A stretch of 47,797 nucleotides of DNA from contig JAYMTL010000146.1 of NCBI GenBank assembly GCA_036897445.1, forward strand, positions 1 through 47,797, written 5' to 3'. The DNA is from Pelargonium tetragonum (Eukaryota > Streptophyta > Magnoliopsida > Geraniales > Geraniaceae). Shown here piece after piece: positions 25,276 to 36,899 of the stretch. A program made the translations under genes and the position numbers. A model generated the notes under the pieces. It ran no database searches. It was not told where the DNA came from and saw only the letters and a list, made by a program, of their open reading frames with translations. Position 1 is the first letter of the stretch; each line of letters opens with the position of its first letter.

Positions 25276-26297
25276 GAGGAAAGATAAAGCATCCCCATCA
25301 GCTACTCCACCTAGCTACATTAAGAAGAGTAAGACCCTAACTACATAAGCTCCCTAAGCTCTAGCCCCACGAGCTACATTCCCTTCTAACTATTACTCTA
25401 TTACTATTAGAATTCCCTAAACTACAAGACTAATTACTAATATAAATAGTTGATAAGGTATCGAAGATGAAGTGGCAATCTAAGAACAAGCTAAATCAAA
25501 GAAAGTAATAAGTCTAAGAACTCTAGGTATCGATTTAGATAGCAAAGAAGCATTGCTCCTAGAGTGGATTTATTAAACTGTAGATAGACTACCTCAAAGA
25601 AGCTGCAGTCGGGATAAGAGATACTAAAATAATCCCATTACCCAATCGATAAAGACAGAAGACAAGTCTTAAGCTTAACAACTAATACAAACAACAGGTA
25701 TCGTAGATGAGAAACAAGTAGACGTTTAGGTTGAGCTCTTTCCTACCCCAGTAAGACACTAACTACAATAAGAAAGAACAACTAACTACAGGAACTCATT
25801 AGAACACTACATTAAGACAAATACATAAGCTACACTAATACAACTATTCTATACTCTCTATCTACATTATCTTAGGTTAGGTATAGTCCCCTCTTCTTAA
25901 ACAACAAGTGCAAATAAACCTTAACCAAGAAGTCCTAGCTCTTATTAATAAACAAGACAGATAAGAACTATAACTAGCTGCAGGAAGCCCATTCATTACA
26001 GCTACACTCAACCATTCTCTTAAAACTAATGAAAGGGTCTAGCTCTTAACCAAGTCTCCAAGCTCCAAGCTCAAAGCCAAAGAGTCCAAAGAAGAAGAAG
26101 CATAAGAAGCCATCAAGAAGCAAGCTAAAGATTACATGTTTCTCTTGTACGCTCATGGATGTGCTATAATATATAAAGATAACCTCCCTCCGCTAAACGC
26201 TTCAGTCGGGAGCATATACGTAAGATGTTTCCTCTACATTCCCAATCGAGAAACTTAAAGAAACTAAACCTCATTAGTAATACAAACTCAAACAAGT

Positions 26298-26530
26298 ATA
26301 GTTTAAGGGAATGCCCCTAACACCCCTTACTATTACAGACAAGCTGTAAGAAGTATAGAGCTACAATAAATATAACTACCAACTAAAGTACATATACATT
26401 AGCTACAAATAATAACATAACTATTAAGAATTTAGAATGATAATTATATATTAAATAAATGAAATAACTTATATACTTTATTAGAGACTTTATACATATA
26501 TATATAATAGAAGACTAAAATACTTATAAT
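26298..26530. repeat. AT-rich duplicated segment, copy 1
   Basis: GGGAATGCCCCTAACACCCC at 26307-26326, then a TTACAG stretch, then AATAACATAACTATTAAGAA near 26410-26430, ends in a strongly AT-rich tail with TATATATATA. The same order occurs at 27596-27790, about 1.29 kb away. Confidence 0.7.
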
Positions 26531-26823
26531 TAATATACTTAAACAAGTAGTTATAGTTCTTATAGGTATAGCCCTTAACCAAGTAGTACAGTAACAATAG
26601 CTCAAGCAAGTAGTACAAATAAAACAAAGAACAAATAAGAAGCTCCATCAGAAGCAACAAGTAGGTCTTATTGGGCCTATGTACGTGGATGGATACTTAT
26701 TAACACTACAGGAAGAGCCCCTCCCTCCGCTAAAGGCTGCAGCCGGTAAGGTTTCTCAATCAATTTCTCTCTACTCGTGCATAAGACAATGAGTAAGAAA
26801 GCTTAAAGAAGCAAAGGCGCTTG

Positions 26824-27103
26824 CACTAGACCCAGTGGATAGGAAACAAAAGAATCGCTAGCGGATTTCACTAGAGCAAATAGGAAACATAAGAAACATA
26901 GGAACTGATCTCCTTCACGCTAGACCGAGTAAAGGAAACAAAGGAACGGGACAGGGAAGATACTACTCCTCGATCGCATTCATACCATTCAACCAATTGT
27001 ACTAGAGCGGGGAAGAAACTCAAGGAAGAAGACCTCAACATTTCCTGCACATCGACTCGAGCAAGTGAATAAGAAACAACAAAAGGAACAGAGAAACTCC
27101 TTA
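26824..27103. repeat. Minisatellite, ~45-80 bp degenerate units
   Basis: About five tandem units start at 26824, 26869, 26916, 27000 and 27048. Each begins CACTAGA-like, then CGAG / AAATAGGAAACA, then AAAGGAAC, and ends CTCCTT-like. A further unit stands apart near 27970-28035, where AGGAACTGATCTCCTTCAC (27970-27988) exactly repeats 26900-26918. The open minus-strand frame here, rich in Ser/Val/Leu, is a by-product of the pyrimidine-rich strand. Confidence 0.65.
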
Positions 27104-28150
27104 CCTTCCTCAATTAAAAGATAAAAGAATCCCTTGTGAACGAATCAGAACAAAGCCGATGTTACTATCTAGAATGCTGCCTCCATCGGGGTACCAAGTA
27201 AGTTTTACATTTCACAAATTTAGCATGGCTTAAAACAGGTTAATAGGGATTAATAGGAACAAGTGGATTGACTCTCCTATTCTATCCAATACCCATTAAG
27301 TTTATCCCTACTGATACATAGCGCAATGAGATAACTTAAACGAAGGAACAACTAAATAGCAACAGTACATTAGCATTCCCCTTAAAGTCTTCCCCCTAAT
27401 ACACTTTGTTATGCCTTATTATTACTTAATTTACTTCTAGCTAAACTACCTCTCTTTACTCTAGTTATTCTTTACTTTCTTCTTAAACATCTTAGTCTTA
27501 ATTATTAAACAACTCTTAGTAGGTATAACAAAACAATAAGTCTTGATCAAACAACTAAGTCTAGGAAAACAGAAGAAGAAACAAAGAAACGATTGTTTAA
27601 GGGAGTTCCCCTAACACCCCTTATAGTTACAGTGTAATAAAGTCTATAACTACAATAGCTACAATACATATAATAACATAACTATTAAGAATTTCTAAAT
27701 ACTTATAATGAAATATATAATAATAAATAATACTAATAATATATAATTAATATACTTATAATTATACTTATATTATAAAAGACTTATAAATGAATTATTC
27801 TTAAAAGCCTGGTTTTCTAACTCCCATTCTGCGCTTCCTCGGGTGTAAGGTATAAGGTAGTGTAAGCATAACAACACAGCAAAGAGGGACTCTTATTCAA
27901 TCTAAGTTTATATACTCGTCGCTACTGATAAACAAATAACACACTGAGTAACATCCCTTATAGAAACAGAGGAACTGATCTCCTTCACAATTTCACTCAG
28001 GCGAGTAAGGGAAGAACAACAAAAGGAACGGATCTCCTGCTAACAAAACATGAGGCAAGTTTACTTACTTTTCAACCGACTCCTCGTAACTAGTTTGATA
28101 AAGAAGGAACACTCGCGAAAACTACTCCTCTAAGAGAGCCTCATAGCTAG
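27104..28150. repeat. Texture A array, right part
   Basis: This stretch continues the A family, with GATAAAC...ACACTGAGTAA near 27925 and a lone minisatellite unit near 27970-28035. It also holds the second AT-rich copy (27596-27790) and the palindrome-like CAAGTTTACTTAC near 28055. No gene is seen. Texture B resumes after about 28150-28250. Confidence 0.5.
27596..27790. repeat. AT-rich duplicated segment, copy 2
   Basis: GGGAGTTCCCCTAACACCCC at 27601-27620, then TTATAGTTACAG, then AATAACATAACTATTAAGAA near 27671-27691, then an AT-rich tail of TAATAATA and TATAATTAA words. It matches 26298-26530 in order and spacing, with the AT tail differing most. Confidence 0.7.
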
Positions 28151-28230
28151 AACAGGTAATGAATTGGGCCCCTTCATTCTGTTTCTTTCCCGGCTTCAAG
28201 AAGGGAACCGATAGGTTGTTACTTTTCCAT
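28040..28230. repeat. Duplicated block, copy 2
   Basis: CAAGTTTACTT and TTTCAA near 28053-28070 and TTTCCCGGCTTCAAGAAGGG near 28186-28206 match copy 1 at 24730-25010. The distance between the two motifs is about 60 bp shorter here. GGGCCCC lies between them at 28166-28172. The GTAGTC core that follows copy 1 is not visible after this copy. Confidence 0.55.
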
Positions 28231-30180
28231 ATAAGGCGATCCTACTTTTTTGAAAAAAGAAAGAACCCCGCACAAGGTAACGAAGTTAACTCACTTTTTT
28301 AGACTCCAATTTCGTAAAAGTATGCAATTTTAGGTCATTAAAGTGAAAATAGGGATTAGGAGAACTCTATAGAATAGATTCTTAGATTTTTAGTTCACTG
28401 TCTACTCTATAATATTATAGACTTTGTCTTAGATTAAAGAAAGGTATTTAGGTGACACTTTCATATGTCCCTATATTTTAAAAGCTTCGGTAACACTTTT
28501 ATTTAGTTAAAACTCACGATAATGTTGATTGAAAAGGTACACAAAATATGTTGAAGGGACTCAACTTCCTTTTAGTTTTAGATAATAGCTAGCAAAAAGG
28601 AAGAGGCATATTACTATAGGCACCTCTTGTATCTAATCTAATGCATATGTAAAAAGGGTTTTAAGTGAGTGCATTTATAGATGACCCTTAAAATAAAAGA
28701 GTCCTGATTAGTGGTATTCTTTGAACGAATGACTGGGAATTTCTTTTACTTAAAAAGTTGCACTAGATTTCTGCAGACTCGGTAGCTATTGTCTACTTTA
28801 ACTAATCCAAGGGACAAGTTTATCTATTACTAACTCGTTCCACTCAGAGCAACCCTGAATGTAAAAAGCCTTTCCCACCTTGCCTTGTAGATCTACTTCC
28901 CGACCCTAGATTAATTTAGGACTTACTCTATTGAATTACGGGGTCCTGTAAAAAAAGTAGGAAGAAATCGCAGGGATATTTAGAAAAGAAGCTCTTTATT
29001 ATGTAACCAGGGCTTTTTTGAGGCATAAGCAGATAATGACAACAAAAGTAACTTAGATCCGTTTTTGCATTTACATTACAAAGAGTCCTTTTTTTAAGTA
29101 TCCCCAGGTTAGATATAAATCTTTCTTTCAGTTTAACAGGATCCCGCACTTTTGGTTTTTTTACATTTTACATAATTCTCTCGGAATAGGAGTATACCAG
29201 GAAAGCCCCTCCTAGATATTGGAATTATTAACGAAAACGAATCAAGTATCAGCTGACAAAGTAAAGGACTTTTAAAAGTATCCCCTTTGCTGGGCTTAAA
29301 CCTATGAATGTCTCTTTTTCCTATTTAACTTACCCTTTTAGCGCGTTTTCTACTAACTCGAGTTTAATCCCCATATATTTAAGAATTCCGGACCTTGGGT
29401 TGAGCGAACTTCCTACGGGGTACTTTTAGTCTAAACTACTCGTTATCTATCTAAAAAGAGCCCTTAAAAGCCTAGTATTATAACTAGTAAATACTTTTTA
29501 AATTAAAAGCAAACTCTTTACAAAATGCTAAATCAGATATGAATTAAATCGAATAAAACCAAAGTTTATATAAGATCTTGCCTAAAACTTGAGTTGGGGT
29601 ACCCTGTAGGATGTACGTTTGACCTGTCATTTTATACAGGATCCATGAGAGGCCCCCTTTTTAGTCAACTTAGTCAACCCCTTAAGGTAAGGAAGTGCCT
29701 TGTCTTTTGCAGAAAACTCTAGGATACCTAGGAGCTCCTTCAAAATTCTATTAGAATTACTTTACCTCGTAATAAAGCCTAAAATTCTATGCTATAACTA
29801 TAAATTACCGAATTTTGTAGATAAAGATAAACCCAAGCGGGGTCTTTTTCTGGGGAGTTTTGCCCCCCCCCCCTTTGTTTGGGTTGACTAAGCTTTGCTG
29901 GGTTTTTACCCTTTAAAAAACTAGAAATTTTGAGACCCATCTTATAAAATAAGAAAGGAAACCCTTATAGAATAGAAGTTGTAAAAAGGGGCCCTTGTAT
30001 GCATATGCAACCACTTCTTTTACCAAATCAGGGACTGGCTTTCTTTCTTGTTGTTAGGTATTAAAGGTAAGTAGGATACCGCTTAAACTTTCTTGAATTT
30101 CCTTTACTTATGGTGCCCCGTCAGGTATAGTAATCCTCTCCTAGACTACTATGGCTTTGTCCTCTTCATGTCAGTAACAA
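28231..30180. other. Gene-free texture B, block 6
   Basis: No gene is seen. A run of 11 C at 29863-29873 and GGGGTACCC at 29596-29604 are the only distinct marks, with GGGGCCC near 29988-29994. Frames of 63-73 codons at 28928-29149 and 29700-29891 show no domain. Confidence 0.45.
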
Positions 30181-30790
30181 CTAACAAAGAATACCCTTAA
30201 AAAGCAATACTATTATCTACTGCTAACTATACGGGTAATACAACCAAAAGTTCCATAAGACATATACTAAGGCGGGTAGAGCCCAAGAGGTAAGTATAGC
30301 TTATAAGACTCCTAAGAAGAAGGTATAGGTACGAAGACTCTGAAGTGAAGGCAAAGCAGGCTCTCCGGATACAGAATACGAAAACAGGAAAGGTATTAGG
30401 TCAGGCTTTCAAGAAAGGTTTACAGAATAAGAGGACCGGTATAATACTAAGATGAAACAAGGTAAGCAGTAGATATTATAAAGTCTCAAGTATATTCAAT
30501 AAACACTAATGCATTAACCTTTCTCCGCTACGACACAGAAGGATAACCCTATTTCATACTACTAGGGCTCTAAGCTCTCGTGTCAATAACTACAAGGAAG
30601 AAGAGGCGAGCTTGCTTGGACTAAGAAAGCTCCTATACTATATTAAGATATTCCTTTTCTACAATTTACTATACTCTATAAGTAACTAAATAGATACTAT
30701 AGAATACTGATACATTCTTCTACCAGTTCCTTAACTTCCTTACAAGACAAGAAGAAACTCCATTAGCTTTAGCTACAGTAAGTCTAGCAG
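30181..30790. repeat. Texture A repeat block 6
   Basis: This block is purine-rich, with aagactcctaagaagaaggtataggtacgaagactc-type wording that parallels 32.58-32.64 and 40.62-40.74 kb. CTCCGCTACGACACAGA near 30524 resembles the array boundary motif in part. No coding sequence is seen. Confidence 0.45.
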
Positions 30791-32330
30791 CTTTAAAGGG
30801 GCAATTTCCATACGATTCGAATGTGATTTTGCCTTAAATTTTCAACCTGAATTCCGTTTTAAGATTAGCCTGCTTTTGGCACGGTAATGGGGATACCCTT
30901 CCTTTACAGTAAGCTGCTAATAAAATTTATCCGGAAAACTGTTACGCACTCTTTTTTAGTAGCAAACAATCCTGAATAAAAAAACTCTATCTACCATTCC
31001 TCAGAATAGAACTTGTCGCTTTAACTCAAAATCATTCTATCTATTGCAGAGACCCGTGTACTAACCCCTAAACACTAGCACAAAAACCTTACTGGCACTG
31101 AAACACCCGAGAAAATAGTCTTTAGCTCTAAGTTTTAGAAACCCCCGTTCAGTAAAAACTTTCATTACAAAATTCCTGGATCAGTGAATAAAGGCCCTAA
31201 CCCAATTCTACCAAGCAAAAAGTACAAAATGAGAAGCCTCTAAACTTTCCTTTAAGTATCAATAAGACAAATTGAACCAATGAATTTTCTTTCGTTATAG
31301 CTTTGATTAATCCGGGTAACTTTATACTTTATGATAAAGAGAGTTTATACTAAATCTATTCTATCTAACCGGTGTCTCTAAGAAAAAATCTTACTGTCAA
31401 ATATACTTTTTAACTTTTATAGTTTAGTTCTGAAGAAAGAAATAGAAGAGATTTGCGAGTACTGCTTTTTTATATCCGGAAACCCTCCTCTTAGACTGCA
31501 AATTAATGGTTAGGTATCCAACTAAGTAAAGTACTTCGAGTCTTTATGCTTATACTTGATAAGCTCTATAATTACAAAGAGTACACTGCAGAGGTTAACA
31601 AAGCGAGGGCCCCGCTGACTTAGCAGTGAATTTCAAATAAAATTTTCTTTAGAGCTTTAGAGTACAAGTGCTCACCAACTAAACTTTACTAAGAAATTTT
31701 AGTATAGTAGAACGCAGGCTGAGGAGAGCCCCGCGGAATTCCTTGTATTTTAAGAACTCACGGGAGGACCGGGGAATTGCTTCAAATTTCACTTTTTGGG
31801 TATTCCCATACTCGGGCCTAGTATCTCTAACATTTTAAAGGTTTTTGCCTCTAAAAGCTTACTGTAGTAAGCTACGCTTGAACGGCTGATTTTATCAAAG
31901 TTTATTGTTATGTCAGGGGCAAACCTCTTTAAGTTCAAGTTATATATTTGTTAGATAGAAAAGCCCCCGGCACCCCTTGTGTGCTGTTAATCAAGGTTAT
32001 TCATCGTCTAGCTCAACCTCTTATTTATAGGTATGTCTTCTAAAAAGAAAGGGTACTCGTATGTATTTCGGGAAGTTTGGATGAGAAAGCTAAAAAAAAA
32101 GAATATGGGCATGTAAAGGTTCCTAAAGGAACACCGTGAGCTTTTCTGGTAGCTATAGTTGGAATTTTGATACAGCTTAATTCAACTACAAAAAGTAAGA
32201 AAGCTTAGGAGTATATATTCTGCAACCCCGTTTTCGATGTGTACTAATACTTAAGTGGTAAACCTAGCAAAAGGGGTTCCCCTGTTAAAAATTTCTTTCA
32301 ATCGACCGTACACAGAGCTCTCTTTATTAT
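30791..32330. other. Gene-free texture B, block 7
   Basis: No gene is seen. AGAGGTTAACAAAGCG at 31590-31605 matches 43035-43050 at 15 of 16 positions. GATAAGCTC...GTACACTGCAGAGG near 31557 resembles the GATAAGC...ACACTGAGG motif of the A array, so part of the A unit may be embedded here. A third GGGGAATTGCTT-like word lies near 31767. GGGGTTCCCC is at 32273-32282. Confidence 0.45.
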
Positions 32331-33130
32331 AGCTTTTTTCTCCGACTGCATAACTATTGCTAGAACTCTCTACACATATTATCTATTAAACTTTATTGCA
32401 TTAATAACTACTTAATAGAATATACTAATATTACACCACTAGAAGGCTTACTATAAGAGACAATATAATACAGAACTAACTATAGATTATAGACTATATA
32501 GAATAATACAACTACAAGACGCTACGATAGGTAGTACAGGATAGACTAAGACAATAGCTACAGACAACAGCAAGAACATAGGCAACAAGAAGACTAGGAT
32601 CTCCCATAAGAGTACGGTTCTAGCTCCTAAGAAGAGTCTATCCGCTAGATCCTGATACAAACTAATAAGAAACAAGTAAGTCATAAGAGGCATAAGAGGG
32701 GTAATAGGTATCCTGTCTATTCAAGAAACTATCATACATTACCCTCCTTTTGGGTACCCCTGTCCCCCGTCGGTCGGGAGGAATATAAGTTATACAGCAT
32801 CCCACAGTCCTCTACTCTCGATACAACAACAAAACAAGAATCCCTCTTTCTTGGCAAAACAAAAAGGTAATGTAATTAAGAGGAGGGCTTATAAGTTAAG
32901 GAATTCTTTACTTTATAGTTGAGTTTAGCAAGCGGGTCAATGTAGCGGATATCACCAACCAATAAGAAAGGTATTCTTATCAAGATAGGTACTAAGTTCC
33001 ATAAAACCAAGCTGCATAAGACTAAAAGTAAGTAGAGGTATTAAGAAAGGGAGCATATCAATGTAAGAGTGTAACTAAGAAGATATGAATAAGAGTTTTA
33101 CAGGTAAAGTAGCTTCATAATAAAGGGGAA
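32331..33130. repeat. Texture A repeat block 7
   Basis: GGCAACAAGAAGACTAGG near 32572 followed by ATCTCCCATAAGA matches 40610-40645, where GGCTACAAGAAGACAGG is followed by the same word. The flanks are also similar (actacaag, gctcctaagaagag). The minus-strand frame at 32487-32693 is Leu/Val-rich for compositional reasons and is not called as a gene. Confidence 0.6.
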
Positions 33131-33778
33131 AGTCTTAAAGGTCTCCCGCAGTGCATAGTTGATTTTGGTTCTTTTTACTTCTTGCCGAAATGTATAAAGA
33201 AATTTTCAGGATAATAAGGTATAGCGTCTGAATCGAGCTAGTAATAATCTCAAAATTTTATAAGTCTGTTCTATTGTTACTTTTTTAGTATTCCGCATCT
33301 ATACAGTTTACCCTTTTTAGGTTAATCCCCTATTATACAATCGCATTGAATTCGATTAACGCAATAATTGATATAAATAAGGTCCTTTTTGTTTTAGTAA
33401 ATTTATACAGAAGTTAAGCAGACATGGGAATGGGGTATAGATAGGAGGTGTATAGTATGATAGTATTATAGTCTAGTTATTCATACATTATGACAACAGA
33501 AAAAGCTTCGTCTTACTCTTACTGATAGCAGTACTTGTATCTAGGATGTCTTATTTGAGTACTCTTCTTTTTATATTCTCTATAGATATAAAGGACAATA
33601 ACTCTAAGAAGAAGTTTTAATTATTAGGGTACTTGTAATAGTATAAATAGTATAAAGTAGGAGTCTTGTTTCTTGTTATTGGTTCTTTCAAAAAGCAAAT
33701 AAGTAAGATAAAACCCCAATATTTAACAGAGATTCTAGTCTTTTTTATAGTTTAGGGAACTTGTAGCATATAAGATAT

Positions 33779-33850
33779 AAGGTAGGACTTGAACTCGTGT
33801 ATTCCCCTCCGTATAAGGAGAACCTCGGTATTTTATTCTGTAAAAACGAG
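33779..33850 (-). pseudogene. tRNA-like relic (weak)
   Basis: The minus strand has a B-box-like GAGTTCAAGTCCTACC preceded by a CTCC/GGAG hairpin in the place of an anticodon arm and an outer CCTCG/CGAGG pairing. The T stem has mismatches, no A box is convincing and the acceptor is not paired. Confidence 0.2.
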
Positions 33851-35732
33851 GCGGGATTATTCCCAAGTTTGAACTAAAAGCGTTCCCTAAGAAAATATAT
33901 GGCGGCTTTGGGGAGTACCCACAACTCCCGGATCTAGTTCACGCAACAAAAGTAAACTTCATACACATGACTAAAAAAAGCGTTTGTATTATCCAGAATC
34001 TTTTAATAAAAATCAATCTTAAAATAGCTAAACTTTTTTACATCCACGACCCCATTCTAGGCTTTGGCTAAATAAAGGGGCATCCTAATTGAGTTCTAAT
34101 CTTACACAAAAATTATACTCATTGCTTAGCCCAGAAGTTCCCTATCAGGAAGCAGCGGCTCCATCTTGCTTGTAATTCTAGGGGATTCCCTTTTAGTTTA
34201 TAAACTAGCCCTCGCTTGTTTACTGCGTATACCTACTCTTCTTGTGCGGGATTCCGTATATTTCAAAACATTCAAAGCGTTTATCAACACCTAGAAATTA
34301 CCGCGATAATTACAGTAAATTTACCTTGTTCCGGAAAACCTTCTCGAGTTTCAACGTGAGGAATGCTCCTCGGATCCTTAAAGTGAAAGTGATTGATCCA
34401 TATAGAAATCCTAAGACTTTCGATAAATAAATATAGGTTACACCACAATAGAAAACGGAAGAACTAAAAGTAAGATTCTCTAAAAATTTTCTTTCTTATA
34501 CCACCCGTGTTTTAGCTCCTTAGTAAAGGCTAGCATTAGTCTAAATGTTAAAGCTTTCGTAGGATTTGCCCCATTTTCTCTTGTTCTAGCAAAAGCTAGA
34601 CTAACTGCCTAAAAGTTCTGTGGCAAAGTATAGGATACCCCTTAAACTTGTAGATCTCAACTAAAACCCCAAAATCTCTAATAAGAAAGAGATCCTTAAA
34701 GATTTTGATATCTAATAAAGGAACCCATTGCTCCTATAAAAGTTCTTAGTCTTTCCCGTTTTTAGAGACACGAAAGTTGGTGGGATCCCGGACCTAACTT
34801 GACAAAAAAGCTTCCACTGGTTTTAAATTGAAGGGCTTTTTCTAAGATAATTCTATGTAATGGGTTGGTGCCCAGGTTTTCTTTTTACTCCTATTAGTTT
34901 TGAAAGTATTCTCATTCAGATGCAATCTTCTCCATTATAACAAACTTTATACAAGTTTCCTAATATATCCAACGCGGGAAAACTTCCAATGGTGTATATA
35001 TAAAGAGGGGACTTCAATTTCTTTTTAGTACTTAATTTACTCAACAAGATGCCTTTACACGCCCCCTTTTGAACGCCCACTTCTTCCAATACTTTGTATA
35101 TAATTAAAGCCCTAGGTTGCTTCTTTTTAAGATTTTAAGGTAGAGTCTATTTAGTCTCATTTCTACGAGAGTATAGCTTTTAGTCTGGCTATTCTTTGAA
35201 GAGATTTTTATAGTCATTTTCTTAGATCGGGTTTATTAGAAGTACACTTTCAAAGTATCCTGGGGTGCCTTATTACATTCGTAAAAATGAAGCTTAAAGA
35301 TAACCTGGAATCGGTTTTACCAAATCCCTTTTCGTTGCCTTGTAACTTTGTACTAAATAAACTTTTAACCGGAATAGTTAAGGAACGGAGCCCCCTTTAA
35401 TTAAGAACAAAAAAAGAGGGCCCTGGTTTTACCGCAAAGAAAGAAAGGCACTTTAAGTGCTTATGAAACACAAGTCTACAAGTCATTTTGTCTAGTGGCT
35501 CGTGGATAAGCAAGTCAAAAATCTTTAGCTTACAGTCTCGTACCCTCAATTCCGGTTTAGGCTCTTTCGATAATTTTAGTCTTATGGGTTTGACCTCAAT
35601 TATTAAAGTGTTAACTTTTGTAAAAGTTAGGCCTAAAAAACTCTATTTTATTCATAAAATTATAGCAACCAGCTTATCTAAAGGATTTTTTCCACCCACC
35701 TTAGTATAGGTCTATTCTTAAAATTCACGGAT

Positions 35733-35800
35733 ATAGTATGACTCGAACGCCTACCTCAGTTTTTGTTTACATGATAGGACATAACTTTCAAATATTAAGC
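35733..35800 (-). pseudogene. tRNA-like fragment (weak)
   Basis: The minus strand carries GGCGTTCGAGTCATAC, a B-box-like stretch, with CTATCATGTAA about 35 nt upstream where an anticodon loop could lie. The stems are poor and no A box is visible. Confidence 0.13.
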
Positions 35801-36828
35801 GATAAAGGGACCCTTTATACACTTAGAAGACGCTCGGGTGCTTAAGTTTCAAATTCTCTTTTTTCTTATTTCTTAAATATTATATCAACGATTCTAATAG
35901 TACTTAATATAAGCTCACAAGAATGTTAGAACAAAAAGGTATTCACTAAAGACTAAATGAAAGATTCCTTTGGACAATAAGAAATCTTAGAACAAAGCCT
36001 ATAAATCCGTAGGACTCCGAGAGTTTATAATCAAAATTCCCCTAACAAACAAGAGTTACGTCAAAATAAAGCCTCTCAGCCCCCTTCAGAGTGCAAAGAA
36101 AGATTCATAGCTAGTTAAGTCTAGTGGTATCGCCCAGATTTGAAATTCAACCTATAGGGACCTTCGCGGTTACGATATTCCTTAGACGTTGACTCCTAGT
36201 ATAAGGATTTCGCGTGTAAATAAAGGCTAACCCGGTTTCCTGCTAAAAACCCCTTAAATACTCTATCTTTTGTGGTTCATAATACGTAAGTCTAGGGCCC
36301 AAAGGGAGGTTAATGAACGCCTAGTTGTTTCTTTTTCTACTATAAGAACATACTTCACCAAGATTTGGGTAGTAAAGTATTTTGTTAGTCTTTACACTCG
36401 TCTTGTAATATACTTAAAGCTCCTTGGATTATCACTCTTTTCAAAGTGTATTGTTAAAAAGTAGGGCAGGAATCCTCAGCTCTCTCTTCAAAGGTATACA
36501 ACCAAAACTCAATGTATTTACTCAAGGGGTTATCCAATATGATAGAGTCTGAAAAAGGCCCCTCTTTTTAAGGAACTCTAACGATCTTCAAAACCCAACA
36601 TCATATCTTGGATTACATGCTATAAACATTCTATATACTCAAGGGCCTTAGTTAGACCCTCCGTCTGGCCAACTGCGCGGAGCTCCTTAATTAAAGGAGA
36701 CAGAAAAGGGATAAAGCTTATAATATAGTAATTAGATTGAGGCAAGAATCACTTAGACAGAAGGTTTACAAATGGAAATTCCCCTATACTGAGAATTTGA
36801 GTTCTTTAGAATTATGGGTATAGGCTTA

Positions 36829-36899
36829 GAGAGCTTGGTTGTAAGAGCAGAGTCCCGAGAATTCTTTGGTCAGCGGTTCAAGTCTACTTCTTCTAATCC
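36829..36899 (+). pseudogene. tRNA-like relic, best cloverleaf
   Basis: A D arm GCTT-GGTTGTAA-GAGC (4 bp including one G-U) is followed by an anticodon arm AGAGT-CCCGAGA-ATTCT (5 bp including one G-U). Then comes a T arm AGCGG-TTCAAGT-CTACT (about 4 of 5 pairs including one G-U). Spacing between the arms is near normal. The acceptor pairs only partly and position 33 is C instead of the usual T, so it is probably decayed. CGA sits at the anticodon position, but with this much decay no identity should be assigned. Confidence 0.38.

Larger units (their letters stand above)
23691..26750. repeat. Degenerate tandem array of ~0.5-0.7 kb units
   Basis: A unit-boundary motif, CCTCCGCTAnnGCTnCAGTCGGGA, recurs near 23699, 24187, 25592, 26186 and 26708, giving steps of about 490, 1400, 600 and 520 bp; the long step may hold two units or an insertion. 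Each boundary is followed by a CATTAACGAGAAAC- or CCAATCGATAAAGAC-like motif. Then come actaactacaa runs and gctcttaaacaa / aagaagaag runs. A 30-nt stretch starting GATAAAGACA at 23765-23794 and 25648-25677 differs at one base. The same boundary motif appears near 40852 and 41291. No coding sequence is recognised. Confidence 0.6.

Noticed and set aside
20951-28150. Classic centromeric satellite or CRISPR-like array
   Set aside because: Unit lengths vary widely and units are strongly diverged, so there is no regular 150-180 bp monomer. Repeats are not short and evenly spaced as in CRISPR, and the setting is a plant genome.
29863-29873. Run of 11 C
   Set aside because: A single homopolymer with no repeated context; it may be a slippage or sequencing feature.
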